Positions 36,863 through 46,135 are shown, counted from the first letter of the stretch. The stretch is 64,000 bases of DNA from Deltaproteobacteria bacterium (GCA_016214955.1 JACRMN010000002.1:1-64000); one strand, 5' to 3'. The notes: generated from the letters alone by a model not told the origin. Program-made: numbers and translations.

Positions 36863-37440
36863 GTCTTCTCCAGGTCGCGCAGCTCCTCGGCCGCCTCCGG
36901 GCTGGCCTCCAGCACCGGGCGCGGCAGGTGGGCCAGCGCCAGCTCGGCGAAGTCGGCGATCCCCTCGAGCCCCTCGGTCACGTAGACGCGGTGGCCGCTG
37001 GCGAGGGTGAGGAAGAACCAGTTGTTCACCGGGTTGAAGGTGACCTTGCGGACGTCGCCCCAGGCGGCCCTCACCTGCCCCAGCGGCCCGATGCGGGTGA
37101 GGCCGACGTCGTCGAGCACCAGCCGGCCCCGGATCTCGAAGAGGTAGAGGGTGCCGGCGCCGGCGATCCCCAGCAACCCCATGAGCGTGCCCAGCACCAG
37201 GCCGCTCGACTCCGCGCCCGGCCGCCACTCGGTGAGGAAGGCCAGGGCGCTGAAGGCGGCGCACGGCACTGCCGCCAGCGTGCCCAGCACCGCCCAGTGG
37301 CCGCGCGGCATCCGCAGCGTCACCGCACCGCCCACGCGCCCCAGGCGCGGCCGCCGGCGCGAGGCGATGCGCGCCAGCAGCATGGGGGTGAGGACCATCA
37401 TCGAGACCATGACCGCGATGCCGATGCCGAGGAACTTCAT
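36853..37440 (-). CDS. Membrane protein with PH-like C-terminal domain
   Basis: 195 aa from the ATG at 37440. Helices at about 4-24, 50-70 and 80-97 are followed by a soluble stretch of beta strands (LVLDDVGLTRIGPLGQ, AAWGDVRKVTFNP, FFLTLASGHRVYV) like a bacterial PH-type domain. No function known. Its end overlaps the sensor kinase end by 10 nt, tail to tail. Confidence 0.7.
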
Positions 37441-37516
37441 GGGGGCACACTCTCGCCTCCCGGGCGCCATCGGTTCAAGGGGCACGCTCGGTGGATTCGG
37501 CCGCCGGCCCGCGGCG

Positions 37517-38254
37517 CTACGGCGTCCGCACCTCGACGCCCTCGGCCCGGAGGCGCGCGCGGATGGCCCGCAGGAGCGCCACCGCGCCCGGCGTGTCGCC
37601 GTGGACGCAGAGGGTGTCGGCCCGCACCGCCACCGGCGCGCCCTCGATGGAGGCGATGCGCCCCTCGCGCGCCAGCCGCGCCACCCGCTCCGCAACCTCG
37701 GCGGCGTCCTCGATGACCGCGCCCGGCCGGGTGCGGGGCACGAGCGTGCCGGCCGCGGTGTAGGCCCTGTCGGCGAAGGCCTCCTCGGCGCAGCCGAGGC
37801 CGGCCGCCCGCACCACCGCCGCCATCGGCGACCCGGCCAGGCACACCACCGTGAGCGCCGGGTCGAGGGAGCGCACCGCCTCGCAGATGGCGCCGGCCAG
37901 CGCGCGGTCGAGCGCCGCGGCGTTGTAGAGCGCGCCGTGCGGCTTCACGTGGCGCAGCGCCACCCCCTCGGCGCGGCACAGCCCCTGGAGCGCCGCCACC
38001 TGGTAGACCACGTCGTCGCGCACCTGCTCCGGCGCGCGGGCCATGGCGGTGCGGCCGAAGTTCTCGCGGTCGGGGTAGGAGGGGTGGGCCCCCACCGCCA
38101 CGCCGTGCGCCCTCGCCAGCCGCAGCGTCCGGCGCAGCGAGGTGGCGTCGCCGGCGTGCCAGCCGCAGGCCACGTTGGCCGAGGAGACCAGCGGCATGAT
38201 CTCCTCGTCGAAGCCGGCCCCCTCGCCCATGTCGCAGTTGAGGTCGATGCGCAT
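37517..38254 (-). CDS. pxpA: 5-oxoprolinase subunit A (LamB/YcsF family)
   Basis: 245 aa. Signature MRIDLNCDMGEG, the metal/active-site histidines in ANVACGWHAGDATSLRRTLRLA, VGAHPSYPDRENFGR, and LRHVKPHGALYN. Together with PxpB and PxpC it hydrolyses 5-oxoproline to glutamate using ATP. It is the last gene of the marR-pxpB-pxpC-pxpA run. Confidence 0.94.
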   Translation of the reverse strand: MRIDLNCDMGEGAGFDEEIMPLVSSANVACGWHAGDATSLRRTLRLARAHGVAVGAHPSYPDRENFGRTAMARAPEQVRDDVVYQVAALQGLCRAEGVALRHVKPHGALYNAAALDRALAGAICEAVRSLDPALTVVCLAGSPMAAVVRAAGLGCAEEAFADRAYTAAGTLVPRTRPGAVIEDAAEVAERVARLAREGRIASIEGAPVAVRADTLCVHGDTPGAVALLRAIRARLRAEGVEVRTP

Positions 38255-38263
38255 GCTCTCCTC

Positions 38264-39205
38264 CTAGGGCCCGCGGGCGGGCCGCGCCAGCGACGCCAGC
38301 AGCCGCCGCTCCTGGCGCAGCGCTCCGACCGCCGCCGCCTGGTCCACCGGCCGGAAGCGCACCTCGTCGCCGGGGCGCGCCTGGGCGAGGAGCCGCAGGT
38401 CGGGGCCGATGACGGTGGCGATGCGGGCGTAGCCGCCGGTGGTCTGGGCGTCGGCCATGAGCACGATGGGCTCGCCGCTGCCGGGGACCTGGACCGCGCC
38501 GGGCAGGAGCGCGTCGGTGATGATGTCGGCGCCGTTCAGGTGGGCCACCGGCGGCCCGAGGAGCCGGTAGCCCATGCGGTCGTTGGCCGGGCCCACCCGG
38601 TAGCTCTCCGAGAAGAAGGTGGCGATCCCCTCGGCGGTGAACCGGTCCTCCTGTGGGCCGGGGATGGCGCGGAGCGCGATGGGGCCGCCGCAGGGCGGCG
38701 GCGCTCCGGGCCAGCGGCGCGGCGCCGGGGCCCGGCCTCGGGCTGCGCCCACCGGCAGCCTGTCGCCGCCGCGGAGCGCCCGGCCCTCGAGGCCGCCGAC
38801 GCGGGCCCGGGTGTAGGTGGAGCGGCTGCCCAGCACGGCCGGCACGTCGATGCCGCCGCGCACCGCCAGGTAGGCGCGCACGCCGCTGCGGGCGTGGCCC
38901 AGCACCAGCGAGGCGCCCCGCGGGGCGCGGAAGGAGCACCAGGGCGCCAGCGGCTCGCCTTCGAGGGTGGCCGCCATGTCGGCGCCGCAGAGCGCCGCCA
39001 GGGTCTCCTCCTCGAAGCGCCAGGTGCCGCCCACCAGCGAGAGCTCGACCCCGGCGGCGCCGGGCGGGTTGCCCACCAGCAGGTTGGCGCCGGCGAGGGC
39101 CAGCCGGTCCATGGCGCCGGCCAGCGGCATCCCCGAGGCGCGGTGGCCCGGCCGCCCCAGGTCCTGCACGGTGCAGAGCGGCCCGGCCTTCTCGAGGGCG
39201 ATCAC
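38264..39205 (-). CDS. pxpC: 5-oxoprolinase subunit C (biotin-dependent carboxyltransferase/KipA family)
   Basis: 313 aa. Typical blocks: GPLCTVQDLGRPGHRASGMPLAGAMD, ANLLVGNPPGAAGVE, RAYLAVRGGIDVP, and PGPQEDRF. A Pro/Arg-rich stretch near 165-180 (RGRAPAPRRWPGAPPP) looks like a lineage-specific loop. It overlaps the end of pxpB by 4 nt, consistent with a PxpBC complex. Confidence 0.93.
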   Translation of the reverse strand: MIALEKAGPLCTVQDLGRPGHRASGMPLAGAMDRLALAGANLLVGNPPGAAGVELSLVGGTWRFEEETLAALCGADMAATLEGEPLAPWCSFRAPRGASLVLGHARSGVRAYLAVRGGIDVPAVLGSRSTYTRARVGGLEGRALRGGDRLPVGAARGRAPAPRRWPGAPPPCGGPIALRAIPGPQEDRFTAEGIATFFSESYRVGPANDRMGYRLLGPPVAHLNGADIITDALLPGAVQVPGSGEPIVLMADAQTTGGYARIATVIGPDLRLLAQARPGDEVRFRPVDQAAAVGALRQERRLLASLARPARGP

Positions 39206-39957
39206 CGCGCGCCTCCCCGCGCCGGCCGCTCCTGCTCCGGCTCGAAGGCGCCGGCGGCCACGGCCCGCTCCACCTCGGCGTAGGCGGCGTCGTCCACCGG
39301 CACGAAGCGCAGCCCGTCACCGGCCGCCAGCAGGAACGGGTGGGCGGCGCCGGGGGAGGGGTCGAAGAGGCGGAGCGGGGTGCGGCCCAGGATGCGCCAG
39401 CCGCCCGGGCTCTCCACCGGGTAGATGCCGGTCTGCTCGCCGCCGATGGCCACGCTGCCGGCCGGGATGCGGGTGCGGGGCGCCGCGAGGCGCGGCACGG
39501 CGATGCGAGGGTCGAGGCCGCCCAGGTAGGGGAAGCCGGGGGTGAAGCCGAGCATGTGGACGCGGTAGACGGGCGCGGTGTGCCGGGCCACCAGCTCCCC
39601 GGCGGAGAGGCCGCAGAGCCGGGCCGCCTCCTCGAGATCCGGCCCCGGCGCCCCGCCGTAGCGGACCGGGACGCGCACCACCCGCGGCGGCGGCGGCGCC
39701 TCCTGCTCCGGGACGCGGGCCGCCAGGGCCCGGAGCCGCCTCACCAGCCCGGCGCGCGGCGTGCGCAGGGGGTCGTGGATCACCAGCAGCGCCCGGTAGC
39801 CGGGCACCACCTCCTCCACCCGGTCGCCGAGCTCCTCGCGCACGGCGCGAGCCAGGGCGTGGACGCGGGCGTTGACGGCGTCGCCGATGGCCTCGCCGAG
39901 CTCGACCACCAGGCCGCACTCGCCCTGGGGCAGGATCCGCGGCGCCGGTGCGGCCAC
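39202..39957 (-). CDS. pxpB: 5-oxoprolinase subunit B (KipI family)
   Basis: 251 aa from a GTG two nucleotides after the regulator's stop. Family motifs: GLVVELGEAIGDAVNARVHAL, EVVPGYRALLVIHDPL, VPVRYGG, and MLGFTPGFPYLGGLD. It forms the PxpBC complex that activates 5-oxoproline. The tight spacing to the regulator gene means the regulator and enzyme are made from one message. Confidence 0.92.
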   Translation of the reverse strand: MAAPAPRILPQGECGLVVELGEAIGDAVNARVHALARAVREELGDRVEEVVPGYRALLVIHDPLRTPRAGLVRRLRALAARVPEQEAPPPPRVVRVPVRYGGAPGPDLEEAARLCGLSAGELVARHTAPVYRVHMLGFTPGFPYLGGLDPRIAVPRLAAPRTRIPAGSVAIGGEQTGIYPVESPGGWRILGRTPLRLFDPSPGAAHPFLLAAGDGLRFVPVDDAAYAEVERAVAAGAFEPEQERPARGGAR

Positions 39958-39959
39958 GC

Positions 39960-40565
39960 CTACTCCCGCCCGTCCCCGGGCGTCACCTCGCCCAGGCTCA
40001 CGGTGGCGGCCCGCGAGGCCTGGTCGTAGGCGCCGGCCTGGGCCCTGAGGAACTGGGCGATGCCGGCCAGCCGCGCCGCCTCCTCCGGCCCCTTGCCGAA
40101 GGCCGGCACCAGGCAGGCGTCGCGCACCTTCTTGTAGCGCTCGCACAGGTCGCGGCCGGCGGCGGTGGTGGAGAAGTAGACCTCCTTGCCGCGCTTCTCG
40201 CCGCGCACCAGCCCGGCGGCCGAGAGCTTCTTCAGCGAGTAGGAGACCACGTGGGTGTCCTCGACGTTGAGGACGAAGCAGACGTCGGCGGTGCGCTTGG
40301 CGACGCCGCGGTGGTGCACGTGGTGGAGCACCAGGACGTCGATGGGGGCCAGGTCGCGCTTGTCGGCGTTGGCGGCGGCCATGCAGCGCAGCATCCAGCG
40401 CTCGAAGGCGTGCCAGGCGACGATCATCCCCGACTCCATGGCCGAGAGCTCGGGGTAGGAGGCGGCCAGGTGGGCCGAGGTCACGAACAGCGGGTGGCCC
40501 GCCGGACCGCCCCGAAGGCGGGGGGCGGGCGGAGGAGGGGCCCCACGAGAGCGACGTGCCGGCAT
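39960..40565 (-). CDS. MarR-like winged-helix regulator of the 5-oxoprolinase operon
   Basis: 201 aa. A winged-helix protein with LAPIDVLVLHHVHHRG, RTADVCFVLNVEDTHVVSYSLKKLSAAGLV and a wing GEKRGKEVYFSTT. This type of regulator is found next to LamB/YcsF genes in other Proteobacteria, from memory. It is first in the pxp operon and divergent from the importer genes, so it probably controls both; the ligand may be 5-oxoproline or a relative. The first ~25 residues are low-complexity Pro/Arg. Confidence 0.85.
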   Translation of the reverse strand: MPARRSRGAPPPPAPRLRGGPAGHPLFVTSAHLAASYPELSAMESGMIVAWHAFERWMLRCMAAANADKRDLAPIDVLVLHHVHHRGVAKRTADVCFVLNVEDTHVVSYSLKKLSAAGLVRGEKRGKEVYFSTTAAGRDLCERYKKVRDACLVPAFGKGPEEAARLAGIAQFLRAQAGAYDQASRAATVSLGEVTPGDGRE

Positions 40566-40659
40566 GATGTCGTCATTTTATCGACGTCGTGTTGACATTG
40601 CAAAAGCGGACTCGCTATCGTCCTGCCATCCCCGTCTCGCAGAGGAGGAACGCGCGCCC
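40566..40659 (+). promoter_or_regulatory. Divergent promoter/operator between pxp and liv operons
   Basis: A rare AT-rich patch. TTGACA (40592-40597) and TATCGT (40616-40621), 18 nt apart, make a good sigma-70-type promoter for the importer operon. Overlapping or just upstream lie CGTC-N8-GACG (40571-40586) and the palindrome CGACGTCG, candidate sites for the MarR-like regulator. AGGAGGAA sits 10 nt before the ATG at 40660. Confidence 0.55.
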
Positions 40660-41922
40660 ATGAACCCGTCCCGCCGCCCGACGTACCTGGCCGCCGCCCT
40701 GGTGGCGCTCGGCCTGTGCCTGCCCGCCGCCGCCCAGGAGGAGATCAAGATCGGCGTCATCTACCCGCTGACCGGCGCCGCCGCCTCCACCGGCCTCGAG
40801 CTCAAGAACGCCGCCCAGCTCGCCGCCGACCTCATCAACGGCACCGACAGGAGCCTGAACTTGCCGCTGGCCGGCGCCGGCGGCCTGCCGAAGCTCAAGG
40901 GAGCCAAGCTGAAGCTGGTCTTCGCCGACCACCAGGGCAGCCCGCAGGTGGGCGCCACCGAGGCCGAGCGGCTCATCACCCAGGAGAAGGTGGCGGCCCT
41001 CTCCGGCTGCTACTTCTCCAGCGTCACCACCACCGCCAGCCAGACCGCCGAGCGCTACGGGGTCCCCTTCCTCAACGGCGAGTCCTCTTCCCCGCAGCTC
41101 ACCCAGCGCGGCTTCAAGTGGTTCTTCCGCACCACCCCGCACGACGAGCTCTTCGTGCAGAACGCCTTCGAGTTCCTCAGGGACCTGGAGAAGAAGAAGG
41201 GCCTGAAGCCGCGCCGCATCGCCATCCTGGCCGAGAACACCGAGTTCGGCACCGGCGCCGCCAAGCTCCAGGAGAAGTACGCCAAGGAGGGCGGCTACGA
41301 GATCGTGGAGAAAGTCCTCTACCCGCCCAAGAGCACCCAGCTCACCAGCGAGGTGCAGAAGCTCAAGGCCGCCCGGCCCGACATCGTCATGCAGTCCTCC
41401 TACCTGGGCGACGCCATCCTCTCGATGAAGACCTACAAGGAGCTGGGCTTCGTCCCCACGGCGCTGGTGGCCAACAACGCCGGCTTCAACGACTCCGAGT
41501 TCCTGAAGACCATGGGCAAGGACGGCGACTTCGTCATCTCCCGCGAGGTCTGGGCGCTGGACCTCGCCGCCCGCAAGCCGGTCATCGCCAAGGCCAACGA
41601 GCTGCTCCGGGCCCGCCACCAGGTGGACTTCAACGGCAACTCGGCCCGGGCCTTCACCGCCATCTTCGCGCTGGCCGAGGCCATCAACCGCGCCGGCTCC
41701 ACGAAGCCCGAGGACATCCAGAAGGCGCTGCGCGAGACCAACATCCCGGCCGACCAGCTCATCATGCCCTGGGGCGGCATCCAGTTCGACGAGACCGGCC
41801 AGAACCGCAAGGGCGCCGGCATCATCATCCAGGTGCAGGGCGGCCAGAAGGTCACGGTGTGGCCGTTCGACCTGGCCGGCAAGGACGTGATCTGGCCCTT
41901 CCCGTCCTGGGACAAGCGCTAG
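40660..41922 (+). CDS. ABC transporter substrate-binding protein (Liv type)
   Basis: 420 aa with a signal peptide ending AAAQ near residue 24. The mature part begins EEIKIGVIYPLTGAAASTGLELKNA, typical of periplasmic branched-chain amino-acid/amide binding proteins (Peripla_BP_6). SGCYFSSVTTTASQTAERYGVPF and the C-terminal AFTAIFALAEAINRAGS are conserved. Divergent from the 5-oxoprolinase operon, so the ligand is probably 5-oxoproline or a similar amide rather than leucine. Confidence 0.92.
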   Translation: MNPSRRPTYLAAALVALGLCLPAAAQEEIKIGVIYPLTGAAASTGLELKNAAQLAADLINGTDRSLNLPLAGAGGLPKLKGAKLKLVFADHQGSPQVGATEAERLITQEKVAALSGCYFSSVTTTASQTAERYGVPFLNGESSSPQLTQRGFKWFFRTTPHDELFVQNAFEFLRDLEKKKGLKPRRIAILAENTEFGTGAAKLQEKYAKEGGYEIVEKVLYPPKSTQLTSEVQKLKAARPDIVMQSSYLGDAILSMKTYKELGFVPTALVANNAGFNDSEFLKTMGKDGDFVISREVWALDLAARKPVIAKANELLRARHQVDFNGNSARAFTAIFALAEAINRAGSTKPEDIQKALRETNIPADQLIMPWGGIQFDETGQNRKGAGIIIQVQGGQKVTVWPFDLAGKDVIWPFPSWDKR

Positions 41923-41989
41923 GCGCCCCGCGCCCGTCCGCCCCCGCGCCGAGGCGCGGGGCGGGCGGCGCCGGCGAGGAAGCGGATCG

Positions 41990-42856
41990 ATGACCGCCCA
42001 GCTGCTCCTGCAGACGCTGCTCTCCGGCATCCTCATCGGGCTCGTCTACGCTCTCGTGGCGGTGGGCCTCACCCTGATCTTCGGCGTCATGGACATCGTC
42101 AACTTCGCCCACGGCGAGTTCCTGATGCTGGGGATGTACGCGGCCTTCTGGGGCTTCGCCCTCTGGAAGCTCGATCCGCTCTTCACCCTGCCGCTGACGG
42201 CGCTGCTGCTCTTCGCGCTGGGCGCGGCCCTCTACCGGCTCATCATCCGGCGCATCACCGATGCGCCCATGCTCTCGCAGATCTTCGCCACCTTCGGCCT
42301 GATGATCCTCTTCCGCGGGCTGGCCCAGTACCTGTGGAAGCCCGACTTCCGCTCGGTGGGAGAGAGCGTGGTGGCCGGCAAGGTGGCCTTCGCCGGCCTG
42401 CAGTTCGGCCTGCCCCAGGTGGTGGCGGCGCTGGGCGCGGTGCTCACCACCGCGGCGGTCTGGTGGTTCCTGCGCTCGACGCGCCTGGGCGCGGCGCTGG
42501 AGGCCACCGCCGCCGACAAGGAGGCGGCCGCGCTCATGGGCATCGACGCCCAGAAGATGTTCGCGCTGGCCTGGGGGCTGGGCGCTGCCTGCGCCGGCGT
42601 GGCCGGGGCGCTGCTCTCGACCTACTACCCCATCTTCCCGGAGGTGGGCTCCACCTTCATCCTGGTGGCCTTCGTGCTGGTGGCCCTGGGCGGCTTCGGC
42701 AGCGTGGCCGGCGCCTTCTGGGCCGGCATCCTGGTGGGCGTGGTGGAGGTGGTGGGCGGCTTCCTCTGGGACCCGGCCTACAAGATGGTGCTGGTGCTCT
42801 CGCTCTACCTGCTGGTGGTGTGGCTCCGCCCGCAGGGGCTGCTGGGGAAGGCGTGA
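41990..42856 (+). CDS. ABC transporter permease (LivH family)
   Basis: 288 aa, eight or so membrane helices. The LivH signature is seen in LIFGVMDIVNFAHGEFLMLGMYAAF and in the coupling loop TRLGAALEATAADKEAAALMGI. Its stop overlaps the next start by 1 nt. Confidence 0.93.
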   Translation: MTAQLLLQTLLSGILIGLVYALVAVGLTLIFGVMDIVNFAHGEFLMLGMYAAFWGFALWKLDPLFTLPLTALLLFALGAALYRLIIRRITDAPMLSQIFATFGLMILFRGLAQYLWKPDFRSVGESVVAGKVAFAGLQFGLPQVVAALGAVLTTAAVWWFLRSTRLGAALEATAADKEAAALMGIDAQKMFALAWGLGAACAGVAGALLSTYYPIFPEVGSTFILVAFVLVALGGFGSVAGAFWAGILVGVVEVVGGFLWDPAYKMVLVLSLYLLVVWLRPQGLLGKA

Positions 42857-43848
42857 TGAGCCGGCGAGCCAAGCTCGTCTGGCTGGCCGCCGCGCTGGTG
42901 GCCCTCCTCTTCCCGCTCGTCGCCGCCCGGCCCACCTGGCAGAACACCGCCATCCTCATGCTGATGACCGCGCAGATGGGGGTGGCCTGGAACATCCTCG
43001 GCGGCTACGCCGGCCAGGTCTCGCTGGGCCACGCCGCCTTCTTCGGCGCCGGCGCCTACGTCTCCACGCTCCTCTCCATCAAGCTCGGCCTCTCCCCCTG
43101 GCTGGGCATGGTGGCCGGGGCCGGCGTCTCGGCCGGCCTCTCCCTGCTGGTGGGCTGGCCCTGCTTCCGCCTCAAGGGCCACTACTTCGCCATGGCCACC
43201 ATCGCCGTGGGCGAGATCGTCCAGGCGGTGGTCAACGGCTGGGAGTTCCTGGGCGGGGCGGTGGGCTTCTACCTGCCGCTGCAGGAGAAGGGGTTCTGGG
43301 GCTTCGTCTTCAACCGCTCCAAGCTGCCCTACTACTACATCGCCCTCGGGCTCCTGGCCTTCTCGCTGCTGGTGAACTGGGCGGTGGCCCGGAGCCGAAC
43401 CGGCTACTACCTGCGGGCCATCAAGGACGAGCCCGACGCCGCCCGCAGCCTGGGCGTCTCCCTCACCCGCTACAAGCAGACCGCCATGGTGATCTCCAGC
43501 GCCCTGGCGGCCATGGGCGGCACCCTCTACGCGCAGAAGGAGCTCTTCATCGACCCGGGCTCCACCCTCTCCACCTCGCTCTCCATCAAGATGGCGCTGG
43601 CCGCCATCATGGGCGGCGTGGGCACGCTGGCCGGCCCGGTGGTGGGGGCGGTGGTGCTCACCGCCATCGAGGAGGCGAGCCGCGTGGCCTTCGGCGGCAC
43701 CGGCCGCGGCACCGACCTGGTGGTCTACGGCGGGCTCATCGTGGTCATCGCCGTGTTCCAGCCCGCCGGCATCCTCGGCCTCTTCGCCTCGCGCCGGGGC
43801 CCGGCCCGGGCCGCGCCGGCCGAGGCGCCCGCCAAGGAGGCCGCGTGA
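42856..43848 (+). CDS. ABC transporter permease (LivM family)
   Basis: 330 aa, about nine helices. LivM signatures are GGYAGQVSLGHAAFFGAGAY and the coupling loop RTGYYLRAIKDEPDAARSLGV. The tail is Ala/Arg-rich. It overlaps livH by 1 nt and livG by 4 nt. Confidence 0.93.
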   Translation: MSRRAKLVWLAAALVALLFPLVAARPTWQNTAILMLMTAQMGVAWNILGGYAGQVSLGHAAFFGAGAYVSTLLSIKLGLSPWLGMVAGAGVSAGLSLLVGWPCFRLKGHYFAMATIAVGEIVQAVVNGWEFLGGAVGFYLPLQEKGFWGFVFNRSKLPYYYIALGLLAFSLLVNWAVARSRTGYYLRAIKDEPDAARSLGVSLTRYKQTAMVISSALAAMGGTLYAQKELFIDPGSTLSTSLSIKMALAAIMGGVGTLAGPVVGAVVLTAIEEASRVAFGGTGRGTDLVVYGGLIVVIAVFQPAGILGLFASRRGPARAAPAEAPAKEAA

Positions 43849-44582
43849 GCCCGCTCCTGCTCGAGGTCCGCGGCCTCACCAAGCGCTTCGGCGGCCTGAC
43901 CGCCAACGAGGACGTCTCCTTCTCGCTCTCGGCCGGGGAGATCGTCGGGCTCCTGGGCCCCAACGGCGCCGGCAAGACGACGGTCTTCAACTCGCTGGCC
44001 GGCTTCTTCGCCCCCACCTCCGGCGACATCCTCCTGGAGGGGCGCTCCATCGCCGGCCTGCCGCCGGAGCGGGTGGCGGCACTGGGCGTGGCCCGCACCT
44101 TCCAGATCGTCCGCATCTTCAAGTCGATGACGGTGCGCGAGAACGTGATGGTGGCGGCGCTGCTGCGCCACCGCGCGGTGCCGGTGGCGCGCCGCAAGGC
44201 CGACGAGGCCCTGGCCTTCACCGGCCTCTCGGGTCGGGCCGGCGACCCCGCCGGGCAGCTCACCGTGGCGGAGCAGAAGCGGCTGGAGGTGACCCGGGCG
44301 CTGGCCATCGAGCCCAGGCTCCTGCTCCTCGACGAGGTAATGGCCGGCCTCACCTCCTCGGAGGTGCACGAGGCGGTGGAGATGGTGAAGCGCATCCGCG
44401 ACCGGGGCATCGCCTGCGTGGTGGTGGAGCACGTGATGGAGGGCATCATGCCCATCGCCGACAGGGTGGTGGTGCTGGAGCGCGGCCGGGTCATCGCCGA
44501 CGGCCCGCCCGCCGCGGTGGCCAGCGACGCGGCGGTGATCGCCGCCTACCTGGGGGAGGAGTACCGTGCTCCGGGTCCGTGA
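43845..44582 (+). CDS. ABC transporter ATP-binding protein (LivG family)
   Basis: 245 aa, GTG start. Walker A GPNGAGKTT near 38-46 and Walker B LLLLDEVMAGL are intact. The signature loop, usually LSYGQQRRLE, reads LTVAEQKRLE, so the serine/glycine core is changed. The C-terminal YLGEEY is typical of LivG. It couples ATP use to transport by LivHM. Confidence 0.92.
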   Translation: MSPLLLEVRGLTKRFGGLTANEDVSFSLSAGEIVGLLGPNGAGKTTVFNSLAGFFAPTSGDILLEGRSIAGLPPERVAALGVARTFQIVRIFKSMTVRENVMVAALLRHRAVPVARRKADEALAFTGLSGRAGDPAGQLTVAEQKRLEVTRALAIEPRLLLLDEVMAGLTSSEVHEAVEMVKRIRDRGIACVVVEHVMEGIMPIADRVVVLERGRVIADGPPAAVASDAAVIAAYLGEEYRAPGP

Positions 44583-45270
44583 GATCGCCGTCTCCTACGG
44601 CCGCGTCCCGGCGGTGCACGACGTCGGGCTCACGCTGGAGAGCGGCGCCATCCACGCGGTGGTGGGGGCCAACGGCGCCGGCAAGTCCACGCTGCTGCGG
44701 GCCGTGGCCGGCCTCAACCGCATCGCCCGCGGCGCCATCGAGCTCGACGGCAGGCCCATCCACGGCCTGCCGGCCCACGCCCGCGTGCCGCTGGGCCTCT
44801 CGCTGGTCCCCGAGGGGCGCCACCTCTTCCCCCGGCTCACGGTGGAGCGCAACCTGCAGCTCGGCGCCTTCACCCGCCGCGACGCCGCCGAGGTGGCCGA
44901 GACCATGGCCCAGGTGGTGGAGATCTTCCCCATCCTGGAGCAGCGGCGCACCCAGCTCGCCGGCACCCTCTCCGGAGGTGAGCAGCAGATGGTGGCCATC
45001 GCCCGCGGGCTCATGTCGCGGCCGCGGCTGCTGCTCCTCGACGAGCCGAGCTGGGGCATCGCCCCCATGCTGGTGGCCAAGATCTTCGAGACCATCCAGC
45101 AGATCAACGCCCGCGGGGTCTCGATCCTGCTGGTGGAGCAGAACGTGAAGCGGGCGCTCTCCATCGCCCACCGGGCCACGGTCATCCAGACCGGCCGGGT
45201 GGTGGCCGAGGGCACGGCAGCCGAGCTTCTCCAGAGCGACCTGGTGCGCCAGGCCTACCTGGGCATGTAG
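44566..45270 (+). CDS. ABC transporter ATP-binding protein (LivF family)
   Basis: 234 aa, GTG start, overlapping livG by 17 nt. Walker A GANGAGKST, signature LSGGEQQM, Walker B LLLLDEPSWGIAP and the LVPEGRHLFPRLTVERNL block are canonical LivF. With its normal signature it can provide the competent composite ATP site. Confidence 0.94.
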   Translation: MLRVREIAVSYGRVPAVHDVGLTLESGAIHAVVGANGAGKSTLLRAVAGLNRIARGAIELDGRPIHGLPAHARVPLGLSLVPEGRHLFPRLTVERNLQLGAFTRRDAAEVAETMAQVVEIFPILEQRRTQLAGTLSGGEQQMVAIARGLMSRPRLLLLDEPSWGIAPMLVAKIFETIQQINARGVSILLVEQNVKRALSIAHRATVIQTGRVVAEGTAAELLQSDLVRQAYLGM

Positions 45271-45288
45271 CCCTCGAGGAGGTTCCCG

Positions 45289-46071
45289 GTGAGCGACGCC
45301 CTCTCCGCCCCCGCCGCGCTGCGCCAGGCCTGCCGCCAGGACGCCTTCCGCCGCACCACCGCCGGCCAGTGCGACGGCTTCGTCCAGGCCAACCTGATGG
45401 TGGTGCCGGCCGAGGCGGCCTTCGACTTTCTCCTCTTCTGCCAGCGCAACCCCAGGCCCTGCCCGGTGATCGAGGTGGTGGAGGCCGGCAAGGTGGAGCC
45501 GCAGAGCGCCCCGGGCGCCGACCTGCGCACCGACCTGCCGGGCTACCGCGTCTACCGCGACGGCCGGCTCGCCGAGGAGCGCGCCGACGTCGTCGCGCTC
45601 TGGCGCGACGACCTGGTCTCCTTCCTCATCGGCTGCAGCTTCAGCTTCGAGGAGGCGCTGGCGGAGGCGGGCGTCCCGCTGCGCCACGTGGAGGCCTGCA
45701 GCAACGTGCCCATGTACCGGACGAGCGTGGCCACCGCCCCGGCGGGCCGCTTCCGCGGGCCGCTGGTGGTGAGCATGCGCCCCATCCCGGCGGCGCTGGT
45801 GCCGCTGGCGGTCCAGGTCACCGGGCGCTTCGAGCGGGTCCACGGCGCGCCGGTCCACGTGGGCGAGCCGGCGGCGCTGGGCATCGCCGACCTCTCCCGG
45901 CCCGACTGGGGCGACCCGGTCGAGATCCGGCCGGGCGAGATCCCGGTCTTCTGGGCCTGCGGGGTGACCCCGCAGGCGGCGGCGCTGGCGAGCGGGCTCC
46001 CGTTCTGCATCACCCACGCCCCGGGCCACATGTTCGTGACCGACCTCGCCAACGCGGCGCTGGCCCGCTGA
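45289..46071 (+). CDS. DUF1445/YcsI family putative hydro-lyase (D-glutamate cyclase-like)
   Basis: 260 aa, GTG start after GAGGAGGTTCCC. Family blocks: [53 protein letters not shown], and the C-terminal [13 protein letters not shown]. In Bacillus the YcsI gene sits in the kip/pxp operon, and mammalian relatives turn D-glutamate into 5-oxoproline. Its place here ties the importer to the 5-oxoproline pathway. Confidence 0.88.
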   Translation: MSDALSAPAALRQACRQDAFRRTTAGQCDGFVQANLMVVPAEAAFDFLLFCQRNPRPCPVIEVVEAGKVEPQSAPGADLRTDLPGYRVYRDGRLAEERADVVALWRDDLVSFLIGCSFSFEEALAEAGVPLRHVEACSNVPMYRTSVATAPAGRFRGPLVVSMRPIPAALVPLAVQVTGRFERVHGAPVHVGEPAALGIADLSRPDWGDPVEIRPGEIPVFWACGVTPQAAALASGLPFCITHAPGHMFVTDLANAALAR

Positions 46072-46119
46072 AACCCCGCTCGCACCGCTGAAATTTCGCT
46101 TGCGTCACCTGCTCGCGGG

Positions 46120-46135
46120 AGGCCCCTCGGGGCCT
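46120..46135 (+). terminator. Hairpin after the liv/YcsI operon
   Basis: AGGCCCC-TC-GGGGCCT forms a compact stem 48 nt after the operon's last stop. No T-run, so only a moderate terminator call. Confidence 0.45.
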
